Source: Bacteroidales bacterium UBA6445 (GTDB lineage Bacteria > Bacteroidota > Bacteroidia > Bacteroidales > UBA932). Taken from it: 35,544 nt of DNA. Positions 26,201-33,482 of the stretch are shown piece after piece. The stretch covers positions 1-35,544 of the forward strand of contig DJOF01000001.1 of assembly GCA_002439585.1 (NCBI GenBank), given 5' to 3'. The notes under the pieces were generated by a model, which saw only the letters and a program-made list of their open reading frames with translations, had not been told where the DNA came from and did not search any database. The position numbers were made by a program, and so were the translations under genes. Numbering within the stretch: position 1 is the stretch's first letter; each line of letters starts with the position of its first letter.

Positions 26201-26532
26201 CAAGATACACCGGCTATTATGCTCCTCTCTACAAGGGAAGCAACAATGCCAACACCCGCTACCTTATGGACGTGTCTTACATAAGACTCAAGAATTTCCA
26301 GATAGGCTATACCCTTCCGGAGAAATGGACCAAGGCCGCAAAGCTCAAAAAGGTCAGTATATATTTCTCTGGAGAGAACCTCTGGTCATGGTCTCCTATG
26401 TACAAGTACACAAGGGACATTGATGTAACGGCCAATATCTACGGCACCGATTCTGTGCTCTCCACAACCGGAGACGGATACAACTACCCGACCATGAAGT
26501 CTTACAGCATCGGGCTGAATCTCACATTCTAA
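23239..26532 (+). CDS. SusC/RagA-family TonB-dependent transporter (second PUL)
   Basis: The 1097-residue protein has a signal peptide cleaved near QAQ (25-27), then a carboxypeptidase-regulatory-like domain at about 34-104 (GAGVMVKGTTIGDITDADG), the SusC linker DETVVVGYGTQKK (111-123), and a TonB plug (NIRGTTSIGQGGSALILIDG, SVLKDAASSAIYGSRAPYGV). The remainder is the barrel, ending in YSIGLNLTF. It has no STN domain, so it should not signal through a FecR protein in the way the first PUL can. It heads an operon with SusD, a PKD/propeller lipoprotein and a phosphodiesterase-fold lipoprotein. Confidence 0.95.
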   Translation: MKLAHLLAALAFSALSWDIADWEAQAQTLKPSGTVTCIVKDKSGILPGAGVMVKGTTIGDITDADGQAVLHGVAEDATIVATFVGYRTAEVPLGGRSSLTIVLTEDAMALDETVVVGYGTQKKANLTGAVDQVGQEAFEGRAAANITQMLQGYIPNLNLKFTDGRPNSSPSYNIRGTTSIGQGGSALILIDGVEGDPSLLNPSDIESVSVLKDAASSAIYGSRAPYGVVLITTKGATKGKPTVTYQANLSFEQPTTIPDYVSDGYTYAEHFYKAYYNYNFSNPSGINKTMEFSTAWLAEYKKRAESGNYEVLVSDGSIGTKGRWLYYIKGVNYIDMLYKDYLFSQTHNVSISGADDKFDYYVSGRFYDNNGIFDSDVNPESYKMANGRMKIGYQIAPWLKITNNTDITWTKYRMPQTYSEGGGNIWRNIADEGHPASPIFNPDGTMTHSAVYSVGDFLYGKSYRAYINRQLKTTFAAKASLLGDKLTANADFTYRNKDFNTTVKKVKTEFSRYEDVIETITGTQSYLSETIRNYEYLSTNEYLQYNDTFADRHELSALLGFNYEQQIYKNTYAYNDDLLTPDVENINLAMGIENRSTTGDYYKWRTAGAFARINYAYDSRYLIEINGRYDGSSKFPHNQRWAFFPSVSAGWRITEEPWFNVSKNAISNLKIRASYGALGNSNVGNYAYDETFSFSSGRIIGGDKVRYTSAPAPIPESLTWETAKTVDAGLDMGFAGGRLSFTGDYYVRKTDNMYTVGPTLPDVFGASSPKGNFASMTTRGYELTLTWDDSFDLASKPFRYSIRVTLADYVSVIDKYNNALKSLSTASYNTSYYEGMKIGEIWGFVSNGLWQNQADIDAAEAGAIAAGQKYYNPLMQTSKTYKLYPGDIKFEDLNGNGYIDRGKNTVDDPGDRKIIGNSEPRYIYSFGIDLSWNNIWVNAFFQGVGKQDWYPSNEASVIWGQYNRPYGQMPAWHKDNYWTEDNPDAYLPRYTGYYAPLYKGSNNANTRYLMDVSYIRLKNFQIGYTLPEKWTKAAKLKKVSIYFSGENLWSWSPMYKYTRDIDVTANIYGTDSVLSTTGDGYNYPTMKSYSIGLNLTF

Positions 26533-26544
26533 TCCGAAGTACAC

Positions 26545-28374
26545 ATGAACAAAGAAATAAAATATCTACTCTGCGTCATCATGTCGGCCGGGTGCGTCAT
26601 ATCGTGCGACCTTACCGAGACGCCGAAGGCAAAAGCCGGAAGGGACATGGTTTTCGGCTCGACTACCGGACTTGAAAGCTATACCAACGGATTCTACAAC
26701 TATCTTCCCGACTATGACAATGCCTTCAAGATCAATACAACGATGGACAATGCGGCCAAGAATGCGACCAGCACATACGAAGTCGGTGCTTACACGACCA
26801 ACACCTCGACTTCATGGAGCTGGGGTTCCATCAGAAATGTCAACTATTTCCTCAAATACAACACGGACAGCCGCGTATCGGAGGCAGACCGCAACCACTA
26901 CAGCGGCATAGCGCGACTGTTCCGGGCATACCTATATTTCAGCAAGTTAGTGCAATACGGGGCTGTGCCTTGGATTGACATTCCGCTTGAGCCTGACAGC
27001 AAGGAGTTGTACAACGGACAGGACAGCAGGGACGTCATCATCTCCAACATTATAGCAGACCTGGACTTTGCAGCGGCGAATATCAGGACAGATGGCATCA
27101 CGCCCAATTCCAACACCGTAAACAGATGGACTGCGCTATTCTTCAAGGCAAGATTCTGCCTGTTCGAGGCGTCATTCAGGAAATACCACGCTACAGGGAG
27201 CGCCTACGGCAAAGAGTATCTTGCCGGATGCAAGATATCGGCTGACGAACTTTTCGCCCAGGCTGCGGCTGCTGCCGAAGAGATCATAGAGAAAGGCCCG
27301 TACAAGCTGCACACCACATCCGACGTCTATACCAAGGACGGACGTGGGGCATACAGGGATCTGTTCATAAGCGACAACACAGTGACCGAAGAAGTCATGC
27401 TTGCTTTGTCTCTTGACCCGATTCTCCAGCTCGGAGAAGCCAACTGGTACTACAACTCCTCCACTTACGGACCTCATCTCTGCATGACAAGGGCATTTGC
27501 AAAGACCTACCTCAACCTTGACGGAAGCGTGTACAATGAGAAGAAGAGCAACGGCTCTTACAAGACATTTGCAGAAGAGACTTCCGGCAGGGACTACAGG
27601 CTCAACCAGACTATTCGTGGGGCCGACTACACGTGCAAAGGTACTGACGGACAGTACGAACGTACGGCAGCTAACATGACCGGGCATTCTCTTACAGGTT
27701 ACCAGTTCACAAAATACGTGATGGACGATGTGACTTATGACGGAGGACGGACCAATTACAATGATATCCCCATCGCGAGATATGCCGAAGTGCTGCTCAA
27801 TTATGCTGAGGCAAAAGCAGAGCTCGGCACCCTTACCGACGATGACTGGAAGAAGACTGTCGGTTCGCTGAGGAGAAGGGCAGGCATCACAGGAGGAGAC
27901 CTCGACGCAAAACCTACGAAGGCCGACCCGTACATGCAGACATTTTATCCGGAAATCTCTGACCCAGTGCTGCTTGAAATCCGCCGTGAGAGGGAATGCG
28001 AGCTGATACTCGAGGGCCTCAGACTCAACGACCTCAAGCGCTGGGCCTGCGGAAAGCTCTGGCAAGACGCTCCTTGGGACGGCATCTATATTCCTGCCCT
28101 TGACACACCTCTCGACCTCAACGGAGACGGCACATACGACGTATTCGTCACCGAGGACAGCGGGTACAGCGGCCCGTACAAAAGCATCGCAATGACTACC
28201 GGAAGCAATCTCAAGGTTATAAAGCTGGATGATGACCCTGCAGGCGGCTACAAGCTTGATTACCAGATGCAGAGGGTATGGAATGACAACATGTACATAT
28301 ATCCCGTGCCTGAAGTCGTGATACAGAAGAACCCCAACCTCAGCCAGAATCCAGGTTGGACAGGCGTAGAATAA
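26545..28374 (+). CDS. SusD/RagB-family outer-membrane lipoprotein (second PUL)
   Basis: The 609-residue product has a lipoprotein signal (lipobox VISC, Cys21). The SusD fold is clear from FYNYLPDYDNAFK near the N-terminus, ARLFRAYLYFSKLVQYGAVPW, the TPR helices around NRWTALFFKARFCLFEASF, and the C-terminal RYAEVLLNYAEAKAELG, LLEIRRERECELILEG, LRLNDLKRW and IYPVPEVVIQKNPNLSQNPGW. It closes the SusC barrel encoded 12 bases upstream and selects the ligand. Its large size and two-domain C-terminus are typical of classical SusD_RagB members. Confidence 0.95.
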   Translation: MNKEIKYLLCVIMSAGCVISCDLTETPKAKAGRDMVFGSTTGLESYTNGFYNYLPDYDNAFKINTTMDNAAKNATSTYEVGAYTTNTSTSWSWGSIRNVNYFLKYNTDSRVSEADRNHYSGIARLFRAYLYFSKLVQYGAVPWIDIPLEPDSKELYNGQDSRDVIISNIIADLDFAAANIRTDGITPNSNTVNRWTALFFKARFCLFEASFRKYHATGSAYGKEYLAGCKISADELFAQAAAAAEEIIEKGPYKLHTTSDVYTKDGRGAYRDLFISDNTVTEEVMLALSLDPILQLGEANWYYNSSTYGPHLCMTRAFAKTYLNLDGSVYNEKKSNGSYKTFAEETSGRDYRLNQTIRGADYTCKGTDGQYERTAANMTGHSLTGYQFTKYVMDDVTYDGGRTNYNDIPIARYAEVLLNYAEAKAELGTLTDDDWKKTVGSLRRRAGITGGDLDAKPTKADPYMQTFYPEISDPVLLEIRRERECELILEGLRLNDLKRWACGKLWQDAPWDGIYIPALDTPLDLNGDGTYDVFVTEDSGYSGPYKSIAMTTGSNLKVIKLDDDPAGGYKLDYQMQRVWNDNMYIYPVPEVVIQKNPNLSQNPGWTGVE

Positions 28375-28385
28375 ATCAGATACCA

Positions 28386-30317
28386 ATGAAAATTAAAGCA
28401 ATAACAGCAGCATTCCTGTCGGCATTTGTCATGTTCGGATGCACGGACGACTCCGTATCCATACATGCGGAATTCACGACCGACAAGGATGTATACGAAT
28501 TGAACGAGGATATCTACCTCACCAATACTTCATGGGCAGAGAATGCCCGAGTGATCTCAAGCAAATGGGAGTGGGACGGCAAGAAGATGTGGGGACATCA
28601 GCCTGAAGAGCCGATATCATTTGACCGCACGGGAGAATTCGAGATCAGGCTTACAGTAACGACGGATATCGGCAACAAGGCCTCTACCTGCATAAGGACC
28701 GTGAAAGTCCAGGATACCAATGTTAGGCCTATAGCGGATTTCTCCTACACTCCGACCGAGGGAATCAAGGCCGGGGACAAAGTCACTTTCACCGACAAGT
28801 CTACCGACCCCGACGGTTCTATCGTAAGCTGGGAATGGAAATTCGGAACTACAGTCATCAACGAGCAGAATCCCGAATTTGAGTTCACCGAAGCGGGGGA
28901 AATCCCTGTCAGCCTCACAGTCACGGACAACATGAAAGGCAAGGCTACCAAGACAGTCACAATCAGCGTGGCCAAGAGCGCATTCAGCCTTGAACTCCTG
29001 TGGGCAACGGCATACGACTCTGACCCCGAAGCCTTTGTCAAGGCAGCTTCTCCGGCCGTAAGCCCGGACGGCAAGACTATATACGCTTTCTCTTCTGGCC
29101 TTCATCTAGCGGCCTTGGACACGGACGGCAAGATGCTGTGGAGCTTCGACGCCAACAAGCACAATCCAAGCCCCTACACCAATTCCGGAGACAAAAGGGG
29201 CAATTCCTGCACTCCAGCTGTGGACAAGGACGGCACCGTATATATAGCAGTCGCCTACAACGAGAGGGATGCCAAGCTGACTACCGTCGAATCTGGAGTC
29301 TACGGAGTCAATCCTGACGGATCGCAGAAATGGTATTTCCCTTACGGGAATGCCAGGTACATTGCGGTAATCCCTGTAGTCTTCGATGACAGGATCGTGC
29401 TGACAACCAAGAACAACCCGACAAAGGCCCAGTATCCTGACCTGTGGAGCAGCCTCGGCAACCTTGACAACGGGCATGTGCTCGACAAGAACGGCAGATT
29501 CATACAAATGCTTCAGGTAAAGCAGGGCAACTATGGCGGGGCGATCGGCTTGAAGGACGGCACATTCATAACGCACTGCAATGCCAAATACGGCTCGCGC
29601 GTATTCTTCAACGAAGGTGGAAAGCTGAAATACTACGGTCAAGCAGACAACAAGTCATCCAAGTCGCTCGGATATTTCTCCGGAAGCAAAGATCTTGAGA
29701 CCGGGGACTCCGGACAAATGGCTGTAGGAGCTGACGGCAGGGTATATATCCTCTACGAGAATGTGACGGGACGTGTCTCCAAGTCATACGGATCGGTACT
29801 ATACTGCTACGACATCAAGACTTATGTCAAAGACGCATCTACCGCATTTGAGCCTGTATGGGCTGTCGGAATCAACGGGAAGCTCCAGAGATACAACGGT
29901 CTCGGAGTCGTACTTGGGGCTGACGGCACCATCTATGCCACAACTGGAAGCACCGACGACACCAAGGCAAGAGTGACTGCCGTCAATCCGGACGGTTCAG
30001 TCAAATGGGAATCGGCAGCCGATGGAAATATCTCAGGCACAGCCGCCGTCGACAACGAGAATTACATCTACTACCTCGACTACACTACAGGAAAGCTTGT
30101 GAAGCTCGCTGCCGATACCGGCAAGAAAGTATCCGAAATACAGCTTGGAGAAGATATGCGTTCATCGCCTACAATAAGCGCGGACGGCACCATCTATTGC
30201 ACCGGAATGAAAGACGGTCTTGTGACCCTGTTCGCTGTCAAAGGCTCGGCTACAGGCTATGCCGACTCATGGTCGCAGTCCGGCGGCAACCCCCAGAAGA
30301 CTTGCGTACTATATTAG
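28386..30317 (+). CDS. PKD-domain and beta-propeller surface lipoprotein
   Basis: The true start is the ATG at 28386 (an upstream extension lies inside susD), giving 643 residues with lipobox VMFGC (Cys19). Residues of about 25-108 and 113-197 are two PKD-like Ig folds; the second has the classical FTDKSTDPDGSIVSWEWKFG. Residues of about 205-643 are a PQQ/BamB-like beta-propeller with repeated blade motifs such as AVSPDGKTIYAFSSG, GNSCTPAVDKDGTVYIAV and SSPTISADGTIYCTG. In Bacteroidota such proteins sit at the surface in SusCD loci and are presumed to bind substrate. No catalytic motif is visible. The gene is 11 bases downstream of susD. Confidence 0.85.
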   Translation: MKIKAITAAFLSAFVMFGCTDDSVSIHAEFTTDKDVYELNEDIYLTNTSWAENARVISSKWEWDGKKMWGHQPEEPISFDRTGEFEIRLTVTTDIGNKASTCIRTVKVQDTNVRPIADFSYTPTEGIKAGDKVTFTDKSTDPDGSIVSWEWKFGTTVINEQNPEFEFTEAGEIPVSLTVTDNMKGKATKTVTISVAKSAFSLELLWATAYDSDPEAFVKAASPAVSPDGKTIYAFSSGLHLAALDTDGKMLWSFDANKHNPSPYTNSGDKRGNSCTPAVDKDGTVYIAVAYNERDAKLTTVESGVYGVNPDGSQKWYFPYGNARYIAVIPVVFDDRIVLTTKNNPTKAQYPDLWSSLGNLDNGHVLDKNGRFIQMLQVKQGNYGGAIGLKDGTFITHCNAKYGSRVFFNEGGKLKYYGQADNKSSKSLGYFSGSKDLETGDSGQMAVGADGRVYILYENVTGRVSKSYGSVLYCYDIKTYVKDASTAFEPVWAVGINGKLQRYNGLGVVLGADGTIYATTGSTDDTKARVTAVNPDGSVKWESAADGNISGTAAVDNENYIYYLDYTTGKLVKLAADTGKKVSEIQLGEDMRSSPTISADGTIYCTGMKDGLVTLFAVKGSATGYADSWSQSGGNPQKTCVLY

Positions 30318-30325
30318 AAATCATC

Positions 30326-30352
30326 CCGGGAGCCGATCTTTCCGGCTTCCGG
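30326..30352 (+). promoter_or_regulatory. Intercistronic hairpin between propeller and phosphodiesterase genes
   Basis: CCGGGAGCCG (30326-30335) pairs over 10 positions (one G-U) with CGGCTTCCGG (30343-30352) around a 7-base loop in a 59-base gap. No U-tract follows. It may stabilise the upstream mRNA or reduce read-through so that the enzyme is made in lower amounts than SusC/SusD. Confidence 0.5.
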
Positions 30353-30376
30353 ACATCAATAAAATTAAACTGTAAA

Positions 30377-31333
30377 ATGAAAATGACAAGTATCATATTG
30401 CCAATCCTTCTTGCCGGCACTCTTCTGTCATGCCAGCAGGACCCAGAAATCTTCAGAGTTCCTGGACGCACTGACAACGAGACAAATACAGAGGCACCGG
30501 AAGGCGCAGGCGACGGACTCAAAGTCTGCTCTTTCAATATCCGTTATTACAACACTTCTGACCCATACCCATGGTCTGCTCGCAAAGAGCCAATACTCAG
30601 ATTCTTAAATACCGAGCTGCCAGATCTGATAAGCATGCAGGAGATCCGCTCGACACAGAGCCAGGACCTGCAACTTGGCTTGTCTGACAATTACACCATG
30701 TACAATATCAACAGGGATACAGGCACACAGATAAGCGGTAGTGAGGGGGAAGGCGTAGGCTTACTTTACAGGAAAGACCGCTTCGAGCTGATTGACAAAG
30801 GCTTCTTCTGGCTCGCCGAAGACCCGGACAAGCTTCCGTCCCAGAATGAAGACGGCACATATTCCTCCTGGCACAGCAAATGCCGCAGGGTCACAGTGTG
30901 GGCAAAGCTCAAGGACAACTGGCACTCCGGCCAGACCGTTTGGTTCTTCGCAACTCACTTCGACCACGTAAGTTCGGAAGCAAGGAGAAAATCCAGCGAG
31001 ATGACTCTCAAGCAAATAAGTAAGATTACAGGGATCTCGGACCTTTCCAAGAGCGGTGCACCTATCTTCTTAGCTGGGGATCTCAACTGCTCATACGGTT
31101 CGTCCGAACTTGAACCCATCAGGGCCAAGATGAATGACGCTCGTACCAATTCTCCCGAGACCGAAGACGGCACCACTATCAACGGATTCGGGTCAAGCAA
31201 GCCCAATATCATCGACCACATCTTCTTTGTCGGCAGATTCAAAGCGCAGAAGTATCATATCGTCACAGAAGATTATGGGGTAAAATATATATCAGACCAC
31301 TACCCCGTCATTTTCACTGGCAAATACCTATAA
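30377..31333 (+). CDS. Endonuclease/exonuclease/phosphatase-family lipoprotein
   Basis: Starting at ATG 30377, the 318-residue product has lipobox LLSC (Cys19), so it is lipid-anchored. The EEP (DNase I-like) fold is complete: SFNIRYYN with Asn55, MQEIR with metal-binding Glu89, THFDH with His194 and Asp196, AGDLNCS with Asp235 and Asn237, IIDHIFF with Asp280 and His281, and ISDHYPV with Asp307 and catalytic His308. It should hydrolyse phosphoester or phosphodiester bonds with Mg2+; families with this fold include nucleases, sphingomyelinases and inositol-phosphate phosphatases, and the substrate cannot be decided from sequence. It is the only enzyme of the second PUL, which contains no glycoside hydrolase. 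Confidence 0.88.
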   Translation: MKMTSIILPILLAGTLLSCQQDPEIFRVPGRTDNETNTEAPEGAGDGLKVCSFNIRYYNTSDPYPWSARKEPILRFLNTELPDLISMQEIRSTQSQDLQLGLSDNYTMYNINRDTGTQISGSEGEGVGLLYRKDRFELIDKGFFWLAEDPDKLPSQNEDGTYSSWHSKCRRVTVWAKLKDNWHSGQTVWFFATHFDHVSSEARRKSSEMTLKQISKITGISDLSKSGAPIFLAGDLNCSYGSSELEPIRAKMNDARTNSPETEDGTTINGFGSSKPNIIDHIFFVGRFKAQKYHIVTEDYGVKYISDHYPVIFTGKYL

Positions 31334-31371
31334 AGGAATCTCCTTTCATCCAGCCGTAGGAAGTGACGACG

Positions 31372-31403
31372 GAGGGCGCTGGGAACACATTCCCGGCGTC
31401 CTC
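31372..31403 (+). terminator. Terminator of the second PUL operon
   Basis: GAGGGCGCTGGGAA (31372-31385) pairs with TTCCCGGCGTCCTC (31390-31403) over 14 positions, two of them G-U, around a CACA loop. AATTTCG follows. It lies 38 bases past the stop of the phosphodiesterase-fold gene and ahead of the cytochrome gene promoter. Confidence 0.7.
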
Positions 31404-31419
31404 AATTTCGTAGAAATAT

Positions 31420-31450
31420 TATGAAACTTGAAAGAAACACTTTATCTTTG
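31420..31450 (+). promoter_or_regulatory. Promoter of the cytochrome b subunit gene
   Basis: A perfect -7 box TATCTTTG (31443-31450) is preceded 19 bases upstream by TATG (31420-31423), one base from TTTG. The start codon follows 44 bases after the box, giving a short leader. Confidence 0.65.
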
Positions 31451-31494
31451 CCGACGGATTACAATAATTAAGGATTTATAATCTTAGATAACTA

Positions 31495-32178
31495 ATGGCG
31501 AACGCATTCCACTACTCCATTGGGAGAAAGTTCATTCAGGCGATCAGCGGGGCATTTCTTATTGCGTTCCTGCTGCTGCACATGTCTATCAACCTATTCT
31601 CTGTCATAGACTCACTTACCGGTAGCTGGGGACAGCCTGACGGCCTGTTCCAGAAAGGTTGCGACTTCATGGCTCTGCCCATAGTCACTGTCATGGTACC
31701 TGTTCTGGCACTCGGCTTCATCATCCATATAGCCTACGGTTGCTACCTTACTTGGTACAACATCAAGGCTAGAGGTGGTTACAACCGCTACGAGGTCAGC
31801 AGCCGCGCCAAAGCAGACTCATGGTCAGCCAAGAACATGTTCGTACTCGGTATCGTAATCCTCGGCATCCTCTTCTTCCATCTCACCCATTTCTGGGCAG
31901 AGATGCAGCTCAAAGAATTCTGCGGAAGCGAGGCTGAGAATCCATACCTGCTCTTGACAACAACTTTCGGCAATGTATGGGTGCTTATCATCTATATAGT
32001 ATGGTTCTGCTCTATCTGGTTCCATCTTTGCCACGGATTCTGGAGTATGTTCCAGACAGTAGGTTGGGACAACCAGACATGGATGAAGAGGCTCAAGATC
32101 ATCGGCATTATCCTCGCCACCCTTATTTGGCTTGGTTTCACAGCCGTTGCTGTCAACGCTTTCATCATGGCTCAATAA
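31495..32178 (+). CDS. Succinate dehydrogenase/fumarate reductase cytochrome b subunit
   Basis: The 227-residue protein has five membrane helices and matches the b558-type (type B) SdhC/FrdC subunit, which anchors the complex and carries two haems between quinone and the flavoprotein. Candidate haem-ligand histidines lie in helices at residues 29, 78, 129/132 and 177/180 (LLLHMSINL, FFHLTHFW, WFHLCHGFWS). In Bacteroidota this gene normally precedes the flavoprotein and iron-sulfur subunit genes. Here it stands alone behind its own promoter and is followed directly by a strong terminator, so the partner subunits must be encoded outside the window. Confidence 0.93.
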   Translation: MANAFHYSIGRKFIQAISGAFLIAFLLLHMSINLFSVIDSLTGSWGQPDGLFQKGCDFMALPIVTVMVPVLALGFIIHIAYGCYLTWYNIKARGGYNRYEVSSRAKADSWSAKNMFVLGIVILGILFFHLTHFWAEMQLKEFCGSEAENPYLLLTTTFGNVWVLIIYIVWFCSIWFHLCHGFWSMFQTVGWDNQTWMKRLKIIGIILATLIWLGFTAVAVNAFIMAQ

Positions 32179-32208
32179 GAGAGACAGTAACACGATAATA
32201 TATACCAA

Positions 32209-32237
32209 GGCTGCAACACTGTTGCGGCCTTTTTTTT
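32209..32237 (+). terminator. Rho-independent terminator of the cytochrome b gene
   Basis: GGCTGCAAC (32209-32217) pairs with GTTGCGGCC (32221-32229) over 9 positions with one G-U, around an ACT loop. Eight T residues follow (32230-32237). It isolates the cytochrome gene as a single-gene transcript. Confidence 0.92.
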
Positions 32238-32323
32238 GCATCTGACAGTCCTTGTGTCCGCAAGCCACACAGAGGCAGGAATGAAGTTCCTAACAAATTG
32301 AAGCACCAATTAAAATTAATATC

Positions 32324-32665
32324 ATGAGACAAGATTCATTACTCGCATTTGTTGCAGGTGCCGCTCTCGGTGCCACATTAGGGATACTGTTCGCACCTGA
32401 TAAAGGCGAGGTTACAAGACGCAAGATCAAGGAAGCGGCCAAAGAGGGGTACGATACGGTCAAGGAGAAAGCCGAAGACTTTTATTCGGCAGCAAAAAGC
32501 AAGGCAGAGACTCTCCATTCACAGCTCAACGATTTGAAAGCCATTCTTAAGGAAGAAGGTAGCGAGATGAAAGATGAGGCAAGAGCAAGGCTTCTCGACC
32601 AGTTGGACAGGCTTGAAAGAGCGATCGAGAAAGAAGACCACGATATTGACGAGCAATATGTATAG
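32324..32665 (+). CDS. YtxH-domain small membrane-associated protein
   Basis: The 113-residue protein has one N-terminal hydrophobic helix with small residues (FVAGAALGATLGILFAP) followed by the typical DKGEVTRRKIKEAAKEG and a long charged, coiled-coil-forming helix (about 40-113). This is the YtxH-like architecture seen in general-stress proteins; the molecular role is unknown. The gene overlaps the next one by 8 bases (ATGTATAG), so the two are translationally coupled. Together with the two genes downstream it forms a small-protein envelope/stress operon common in Bacteroidota. Confidence 0.85.
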   Translation: MRQDSLLAFVAGAALGATLGILFAPDKGEVTRRKIKEAAKEGYDTVKEKAEDFYSAAKSKAETLHSQLNDLKAILKEEGSEMKDEARARLLDQLDRLERAIEKEDHDIDEQYV

Positions 32666-33011
32666 CGACTTCAGCAGACCGGCCGACGAACTCCGAAGGG
32701 AAGCAAGCGAATATGCAGAGCTGAAGATTGACGAGTTGAAACTTCGTACGACAAAGGGTCTTGCCGTTACTCTCAATCATGTACTGTTGGCTGTGCTTTT
32801 CTTAAGCATTGTCAACATTGTACTTATGTGCTTTGCTTTCGGCCTTGTTCTACTGCTCGGAGAGATTGTCGGAAGTTTTACAATTGGGGCTTTCATTACA
32901 GGAGGTATTTTCATCCTCCTTATCGGAATCCTGTACCTCTTCCGCAAGAAGCTCTTCCTAAGCAGCCTCATTAGGATGTTCACCCAGTTATTTTTTGATG
33001 AGGAGGTCTGA
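32658..33011 (+). CDS. Holin-like (phage holin superfamily 3_6 type) membrane protein
   Basis: The start is the ATG at 32658, overlapping the YtxH stop; longer frames run inside the upstream gene. The 117-residue protein has an N-terminal amphipathic charged part (ADELRREASEYAELKIDELKLRTTKG), two membrane helices near residues 41-68 and 72-95, and a short positively charged tail. It resembles the Phage_holin_3_6/YqjE-like group, a chromosomal family that is not a lytic holin as far as is known. It lies between YtxH and a small basic protein. Function unknown. Confidence 0.8.
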   Translation: MYSDFSRPADELRREASEYAELKIDELKLRTTKGLAVTLNHVLLAVLFLSIVNIVLMCFAFGLVLLLGEIVGSFTIGAFITGGIFILLIGILYLFRKKLFLSSLIRMFTQLFFDEEV

Positions 33012-33012
33012 T

Positions 33013-33246
33013 ATGGGATACCGAGACATTCGAAATATCAAAGAGTTGGACCAGGCTATCGAGAAGGCGCATTCTCGTTCTTCGGTCAAGAGAAGATGCC
33101 TTGAGGCGCGATGGGAAGATGCCTGTGAGGCTTACTGCCCTACAGGCCTTATTGCCTCAGGAATCAAAAGCATATCAGGGACAATCCCATTCGATCGCAT
33201 AGCTCTGCGTGTAATACGATTGTTAAAGTCTATTCTGCTAAGATAA
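33013..33246 (+). CDS. Small basic protein, third gene of the YtxH operon
   Basis: This 77-residue protein starts at the ATG at 33013, two bases after the upstream stop and preceded by GAGGAGG. Its first half is charged and helical (YRDIRNIKELDQAIEKAHSRSSVKRR), and the second half contains DRIALRVIRLLKSILLR. No domain was recognised. Tight coupling to YtxH and holin-like genes suggests a shared envelope role, as small third proteins often accompany these pairs in Bacteroidota. Confidence 0.7.
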   Translation: MGYRDIRNIKELDQAIEKAHSRSSVKRRCLEARWEDACEAYCPTGLIASGIKSISGTIPFDRIALRVIRLLKSILLR

Positions 33247-33320
33247 AATCCGCCTACGAGCCGATAGTATGTATGGCATCGTCCTTATTTTAGTAAAATT
33301 TTATTGATCCGGAGCACTCG

Positions 33321-33369
33321 CCGAAAAACAAGTAAAAGGGGCTTGACTAATGCTTTATAGTCAGCCCCT
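33321..33369 (-). terminator. Terminator downstream of the agarase-like gene
   Basis: TAGTCAGCCCCT (33358-33369 on plus) pairs with AGGGGCTTGACTA (33337-33349) with one bulged base and an 8-base loop. On the minus strand TTTTACTTGTTTTT follows the stem, which fits termination of the minus-strand gene ending at 33483. It may also stop transcripts of the YtxH operon coming from the other side. Confidence 0.75.
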
Positions 33370-33482
33370 CATATATTATGACAGTCCATAGACTCTAAGA
33401 AGAATCAAATCCGCTATCAACGAGTCTCTTCCCGAAGACATAGCCAAGATTTGATGTCACTTATAGCCCTGAAGAGTTCACA

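Noticed and set aside
27172..28386. 404-codon minus-strand open frame inside susD of the second PUL
   Set aside because: It mirrors the coding frame of a certain SusD gene and has no recognisable domain.
32240..32323. Promoter ahead of the YtxH gene
   Set aside because: No TTTG and TAnnTTTG pair at the right spacing could be found.
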